Below, one piece after another: positions 55,609 to 60,440 of a stretch of 60,440 nt of DNA. The notes under the pieces were generated by a model, which did not search any database, was not told the origin of the DNA, and worked only from the letters and a program-made list of their open reading frames with translations. Every line of letters starts with the position of its first letter. The stretch's first letter is position 1. This DNA comes from an uncultured Flavobacteriales bacterium (GTDB lineage Bacteria; Bacteroidota; Bacteroidia; Flavobacteriales_G; Salibacteraceae): assembly GCA_905181855.1 (NCBI GenBank), contig CAJIZE010000013.1, forward strand, positions 1 through 60,440, written 5' to 3'. The position numbers and the translations under genes were made by a program.

Positions 55609-55744
55609 GCTTAAATTACAAAGAAAGGATTTAAACGATAAAGTGTCCCATTATCGGGAACAATTTAAATTACCTGCTGAATATAAATTGAATTACTTAT
55701 TGATTATTAAAATGTTACGATTTAAAGTAATGGTTTTATCGTTG

Positions 55745-56819
55745 ATGAAAAAGGTAAGTCTTTTCATTCTAATTGTGTCCTTTATTGGGGTAAAAATATT
55801 GGAAGCTCAGATTACAACTACCAATTTTACACCGAACAATACAGTAGTAAATTTGGCAAACAATGTGTTGCTTGGTAATGGCGTACAAGCATTTAACATT
55901 CAAGTTTATGGTGCGCCAAATCAATATGGTTATTTCAGCAATGGTGCTAATTCAATTGGTTTAGACAGGGGGTATCGTTTTATCTACCAAAGATATTGTT
56001 GAAATTCCTTTACCTGCAGGTTTTGATACTACCATTCCAATAGGTGCTAATTCCGGTAATTGGGGCCAACAAACATGGGCACATAACCCAATGCATCTTA
56101 ACATCTCAGAAAACACATCAATTTGTGCCGAGCAACCCATTATTCTTTTTGCAAATGCCAAAGAGGGTGCGGGTAATTATAAATACAACTGGAGCACAGG
56201 TAGTACCGATAATTCCATTTTGGTGCAACCAGATTATACTACAGCATATGGTGTTACCATAACTGATGATTGTGGCAATCAACTTCACGACAACGTACGA
56301 ATTCGAGTTTTGCAGCCTGTAGCTGATTTTAGCTATTCGTATATTGATGGTCGTGAAATACGATTTTCCAATTCATCAAGTACTGAAGCTATCGCGTTTT
56401 TATGGAATTTTGGTAATGGTGACACATCAACATTAAAAGAACCAATTTATAGTTATCCTTTACCTTTTGAATATATCGTAAAGTTAGTGGTGGAAAACTC
56501 AATTGGTTGTCTAGATTCAACAGAACTAGAAATTGTGGAACCTTTTCAAGTTTTTATTCCTAATTCTTTTTAACCAAATGGGGATGGGTTAAACGACCAA
56601 TTTACTTTGAAATTACAAGGAGTTAGCGCATTTGTTTTTAGAATTTTTGACCGATGGGGAAATCTTGTTTTTGAAACGAATGAGCCCAATTTTAATTGGC
56701 AAGGGTATTTTAAAGGAGAACCTTTAAAACAGGATGTTTATGTGTTTAATATGCAAGCTGAAGGTTATAATAGGCAGGTGGTTAAAAAGATGGGCTCGAT
56801 TATGTTAATACGCCAGTAA
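55745..56819 (+). pseudogene. Broken choice-of-anchor-L T9SS type B protein gene
   Basis: Reading frame from ATG 55745: signal peptide (KKVSLFILIVSFIGV, cleavage near LEAQ), then the opening of a choice-of-anchor-L domain (TVVNLANNVLLGNGVQAFNI). At a run of five G (55968-55972) the frame shifts; the other frame continues GIVLSTKDIVEIP and, after losing the rest of the anchor domain, a PKD-like repeat (YNWSTGSTDNSILVQP) and a type B sorting domain. That domain is cut by TAA at 56571 (FIPNSF, stop, PNGDGLNDQF) and runs on to 56819. One frameshift, one nonsense codon and an internal deletion show it is dead. The intact relative follows directly. Confidence 0.88.
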
Positions 56820-56852
56820 ATCTTTTAATTTTGAAGCTACTTCGTCACGAGA

Positions 56853-59800
56853 ATGCTGAATTATTGTAAAATACTGATTATAACAACTATAGTGATGTTT
56901 AATAGTTTGTCAACTATTGCTCAATTACAGGTTTTACAATCTGGTCAGAATTCAAACCCAGATAATTTAGTCCGTAACGTATTGTTAGGTGAAGGCGTTA
57001 AAATAATTTCAGTTAATTATTTTGGCGATTCAACTACCCAAGTTGGATATTTCACTGATATTAATGGTACTATCATTGGATTAGACTCAGGTATTGTTAT
57101 GTCTACAGGGAATTTGATTGAAATTGATCCAAGCTTCACCAATCAGCCACATCCAGCGGTGGATGTTTTTGATTCAGATTTATTAACCGTGGCAAATCAA
57201 GTATTTAATATTTTGGCCATTTCTAATGTTGTCGATACGGTGCGTCATTCATCTGTTATTGAATTTGAATTTGTTCCTGAGTCAGATAGTATTGAATTTA
57301 ATTATGTTTTTGGCTCTCAAGAATACCCTAATTACAATGTAAACCCACCAAGCGGAGGTTTCATTAATCAAGAGTTTAATGATGTTTTTGGGTTTTTTAT
57401 TTCGGGCCCTGGCATAACAGGTAGTTTTAGTAGCCCTTCACAATACCCTAACGGAGCTCAAAACATTGCATTTGTGCCAGGCACTTCACCTCAAATACCA
57501 ATTACTGTAAGTTCTATTCATAATGGAGATGCTGTTATAACACCTTTAAATCAGCAATATTTTCAAGCAACAAATCCAAATGCAGTGGGTATGAACGGCC
57601 GAACTGTTACTATGACTGCAAAATTGTTGCTAACTGCTTGCGATACCTTTCACATAAAGCTTGCTATTGCCGATGGTGAAGACATTCTGTTGAATTCATA
57701 TGTGTTTCTAGAAGCTAAAAGTTTTGGTTCGCCAAACATAATAGTAAAAGCAAAGCCATCATTTTATACTTTAAACAGCAACGGTAACCTTTATGAAGGT
57801 TGCGGTAATGTTGAACTCGCTTTTACTCGGTTTAATGATATTTCTGCTATGCAAAAAATTAACATTAAGTTTTCAGGAACAGCTCAAAACGGGATTGATT
57901 ACTCTTTCTTGCCTGATTCTGTTGTTTTTAATTCGGGTCAATCTACGGCTATTTTGAGTGTAAATGTTTTAGACGATGGCATAATTGAAGGTAAAGAAAC
58001 AATAATTATTGGAGTGCAGCCCGATACAGCTGCTTGCGTAACTCTCGATACATCTACTACAGTGCTAGAAATATTAGATCCTAAGCCATTGTTTGTTGAC
58101 TCCAATCATGTTTATGTAGATTGTTTGGATGACTCTCTTATATTAACCCCTTTAATTCTTCAAGGTATTGAACCGTTTTATTACTCCTGGGGCAATGGGG
58201 ATTCTAGCAGTTTTTTATCGTTTAATCCGCCAGTTGACACCAGTTTTAATGTTACAATTACAGACGCATGTGGTATTGATACAACAGCAACTTTTGTAAC
58301 CGGGCATATTTCTACATTGCCATTAACGCTAAGCTCAGTAATAGATAGCATAAATTGCGTAGCAGACTCTTTGGCAATAACCCCTTTGGTAACTGGCGGC
58401 TCTAAGTCATTGTCTTACCTTTGGAGCACTGGTCAAAAGACAGACTCTATAAAAGTGAGACCAAATGCCGACACCAAGTATTATGTAACGGTAACAGATT
58501 TTTGCGACTCGTTAAATCCTTTGATTGATAGTATTTTAGTTAAATTTTTCTCTCCTGCACCGACCACTTCTACAAAGAACGACACAATATCTTGTACTCA
58601 AAGCAACACCATAACAGTAGATGTTCAAAAGGGCTCAAATCAATACAGCTTTTTATGGAGCAATGGCTATAACACGCAATCAGCTATTATTTCATCAGTT
58701 GGAAATGACATTACTTATTACGTAACTGTAACCGACCAGTGCTTACCAGGAGTTTCGTTTATCGATAGTGTAAAAGTGTTTGAGGTAAATGAGCCGCTGA
58801 GTATTAGTACAAAAGACACCATATTAAATTGCAACCTTAGTTTGATAGACATAGGGCCAAAGATTATTACTGGTGGACAATTTCAGCGATACGAATGGAG
58901 CACAGGCGATAAAACACAAAGCATAAAAGTAAATCCATCAACCACAACGAAATATTTTGTCACGGTTACTGATTCCTGCTTTTTAAGCAGTCCTTTAGTT
59001 GATAGCATTTTAGTTACAGTAACGACCCCGGCACTAACAATAGTAACCGCTGACACGTCCTTTAATTGTCCGTCAAACAATTTTAGTATTAGTGTTGTTG
59101 TTTTAACGGGGCAAGCTCCAATATCATACCAATGGAGTAGTGGGCAAACAAGTTCTTCGTTTATGGTTTCAATGTCAAACGATACCTCTTTTATTGTTAC
59201 AGTAACCGATGGTTGTGGAGCTTCAAGGACTGATACATTGAATATCATTTTTAATTTATCTCCTGATCTAGTATCAACAATGAACGATACTGTTTTAGCC
59301 TGTTTAGGCGATACAGCTTTTTTGAAACCATTTATAAGTGGGGGCACCCCACCTTATCAGTACATTTGGCTAACGGGACAAAGCTCTCAAAGTATAAATG
59401 TTGTTCCTGAATATTCAACCAATTATATTGTTCAAATATCCGATGAGTGCAGCAGTGTTTTTCTTTTTGATACTGTAACAGTATCGTTTGCTAATTACCC
59501 ACCACTAAACATTAACGCAAATGATACTGCAGTTGATTGTAGTGGCGATACGATTACCCTTGTTACCGCTTATTCAGGAGGATTATTACCTCACTTGTTT
59601 TGGTGGTCTGATAAAGACAGTATTGTTTCTAGTTCAGATACCCTGAAACTAGAGCAAATTTTTGATCCTCAAGTTTATTATTTAACGTTAATTGATGGTT
59701 GTGGATATGAAAAAACCGATACCTTAACAGTTGGAGTTGCACCACAGGATTTGTTTCAAGTTTACTTACCTGATGACACAACTATTTGTGAAACTCATAC

Positions 59801-60266
59801 CATTCAAATTTTGGCATTAGTAAATGGAGGTTATCCTCCTTACCAATATTCTTGGTCGATTAACGGAAGCGTTGAGCAACAGAACTCACCACAGCTTATA
59901 TTCAGCAACCAGGATAACGCAGAAATTGGAATTGAAATTACAGATAATTGCAATCAAAACATTTTAGATTTTCAATACATTAGCATTGAAAGCTGCGAGA
60001 TTGTTACCACCAATATAATTTCCCCCAATGGAGATGGAATAAACGACTATTTTGAAATTCCTGGTATTAATGTTTATGATGAGGATAACGCTGAAATACC
60101 ATCAGCTGCAATTGACATATTTAACCGATGGGGACAAACAATATTTACTACTGATAGATATCAAAATAATTGGGATGCAAATGGCATTGTTGATGGGGTA
60201 TATTACTATGTTTTGTATCTATCTAACGGAAAAATAGTTAAAGGGGATTTAACCTTAATAAGATAA
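56853..60266 (+). CDS. Choice-of-anchor-L, multi-repeat T9SS type B surface protein
   Basis: 1,137 residues. Signal peptide (hydrophobic residues 6-20, cleavage after TIAQ), choice-of-anchor-L domain (residues ~25-285; IIGLDSGIVMSTGNL, FNYVFGSQEYPNY), a Calx-beta-like module (~290-405; GIDYSFLPDSVVFNSGQST), eight tandem repeats of ~75-85 residues (~410-1050) built on DTxxC, YxWSxGQxT, SIxVxP and VTVTDxC, and a C-terminal type B (gliding-associated) sorting domain (ISPNGDGINDYFEIPG; IFNRWGQTIF). Each repeat has two cysteines that could pair. Established: type B domains send proteins through T9SS to the surface. Inference: an adhesin. Confidence 0.88.
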   Translation: MLNYCKILIITTIVMFNSLSTIAQLQVLQSGQNSNPDNLVRNVLLGEGVKIISVNYFGDSTTQVGYFTDINGTIIGLDSGIVMSTGNLIEIDPSFTNQPHPAVDVFDSDLLTVANQVFNILAISNVVDTVRHSSVIEFEFVPESDSIEFNYVFGSQEYPNYNVNPPSGGFINQEFNDVFGFFISGPGITGSFSSPSQYPNGAQNIAFVPGTSPQIPITVSSIHNGDAVITPLNQQYFQATNPNAVGMNGRTVTMTAKLLLTACDTFHIKLAIADGEDILLNSYVFLEAKSFGSPNIIVKAKPSFYTLNSNGNLYEGCGNVELAFTRFNDISAMQKINIKFSGTAQNGIDYSFLPDSVVFNSGQSTAILSVNVLDDGIIEGKETIIIGVQPDTAACVTLDTSTTVLEILDPKPLFVDSNHVYVDCLDDSLILTPLILQGIEPFYYSWGNGDSSSFLSFNPPVDTSFNVTITDACGIDTTATFVTGHISTLPLTLSSVIDSINCVADSLAITPLVTGGSKSLSYLWSTGQKTDSIKVRPNADTKYYVTVTDFCDSLNPLIDSILVKFFSPAPTTSTKNDTISCTQSNTITVDVQKGSNQYSFLWSNGYNTQSAIISSVGNDITYYVTVTDQCLPGVSFIDSVKVFEVNEPLSISTKDTILNCNLSLIDIGPKIITGGQFQRYEWSTGDKTQSIKVNPSTTTKYFVTVTDSCFLSSPLVDSILVTVTTPALTIVTADTSFNCPSNNFSISVVVLTGQAPISYQWSSGQTSSSFMVSMSNDTSFIVTVTDGCGASRTDTLNIIFNLSPDLVSTMNDTVLACLGDTAFLKPFISGGTPPYQYIWLTGQSSQSINVVPEYSTNYIVQISDECSSVFLFDTVTVSFANYPPLNINANDTAVDCSGDTITLVTAYSGGLLPHLFWWSDKDSIVSSSDTLKLEQIFDPQVYYLTLIDGCGYEKTDTLTVGVAPQDLFQVYLPDDTTICETHTIQILALVNGGYPPYQYSWSINGSVEQQNSPQLIFSNQDNAEIGIEITDNCNQNILDFQYISIESCEIVTTNIISPNGDGINDYFEIPGINVYDEDNAEIPSAAIDIFNRWGQTIFTTDRYQNNWDANGIVDGVYYYVLYLSNGKIVKGDLTLIR

Positions 60267-60364
60267 ATATTCTTCGTACCCTTCACCCAAAAAAAATCTT
60301 CAAAATGGTTTTTCGATTACTTTAAAACACACTTTTAGGTAAAATATACTAAATATAATTTGTT

Positions 60365-60440
60365 ATGAAAAAGTTTAATTTAACTAACGTTTACGAATGG
60401 TTTTGGTACAGCTTTTTAGGCATATGGGCGAGTTTGGTTT
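60365..60440 (+). CDS. Start of an unknown gene (cut by window end)
   Basis: ATG 60365 opens a frame without stops to the window edge, reading MKKFNLTNVYEWFWYSFLG. The rich aromatic and hydrophobic content suggests a membrane segment close to the N-terminus. Too short to assign. Bases 60267-60364 upstream hold no clear terminator or consensus promoter. Confidence 0.45.
   Translation, partial: MKKFNLTNVYEWFWYSFLGIWASLV

Noticed and set aside
58883-59347. 154-codon minus-strand frame within the adhesin gene
   Set aside because: It lies fully inside the repeat region of a well-supported gene, and its repeats mirror the sense-strand repeats.
1-60440. CRISPR arrays, tRNA or rRNA genes
   Set aside because: No regularly spaced short direct repeats and no cloverleaf or rRNA-like sequence were seen in the intergenic regions; coding density leaves little room for them.

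Overview
The window is a low-GC, gene-dense chromosomal segment from a Bacteroidota bacterium, most likely a marine or aquatic Flavobacteriales-type organism. The sequence evidence is a 2,426-residue SprA homologue (the outer-membrane translocon of the type IX secretion system, T9SS), several proteins with T9SS type A or type B C-terminal sorting domains, a methionine synthase split into two genes, several Bacteroidota-type -7 boxes (TAnnTTTG), and lineage-typical gene strings (maeB-ruvA-sprA, gcvH-vanZ-tonB, and cyoE with two oxidase subunit III genes, subunit IV, Sco and DUF420). The genus cannot be named from the sequence alone. No tRNA, rRNA, CRISPR array or intact insertion sequence was seen.

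Layout. 1-2780: the tail of a T9SS cargo gene and a secreted Omp28/thioredoxin-like T9SS cargo. 2978-17332: malic enzyme, ruvA, sprA, an O-antigen-ligase/TPR protein, gcvH, a VanZ-like gene, a TonB-type energy transducer and a decayed second copy of it. 17329-20129: cysN, cysD and cysC on the minus strand (sulfate activation to PAPS). 20210-24275: an animal-like deoxyribose-phosphate aldolase, an aldehyde dehydrogenase, a truncated non-catalytic aldehyde dehydrogenase, and cysQ. 25220-31363: GDP-fucose synthesis (gmd, fcl) and a WecA/MraY-type initiating transferase flanked by two related outer-membrane (Wzi/RemB-like) proteins, a surface-polysaccharide module. 31426-35498: cytochrome oxidase assembly and small subunits behind a clear promoter. 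35960-39003: a DUF255 thioredoxin-fold lipoprotein and a YD-repeat-like secreted protein. 39148-46977: a compact minus-strand cluster with two B12-type radical SAM proteins, two methyltransferases, a nucleotidyltransferase and two glycosyltransferases. 47089-50503: tsaB and a TolC/HlyD export pair. 50748-54607: split metH under a SAM-I riboswitch. 55144-60440: an LEA-type lipoprotein, a broken and then an intact choice-of-anchor-L T9SS type B adhesin, and the start of one more gene.

How it fits together. Much of the window concerns the cell surface: the T9SS translocon and its cargo, polysaccharide precursor synthesis and export, and sulfate activation that could feed polysaccharide sulfation (inference). 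The best candidate for an undescribed system is the radical SAM/methyltransferase/glycosyltransferase cluster at 39148-46977. A second theme is gene decay next to intact relatives: three broken T9SS cargo genes and one broken tonB duplicate. Two RNA-level signals are also notable: a SAM-I riboswitch upstream of metH, and a textbook terminator hairpin lying inside the first codons of the VanZ-like gene.
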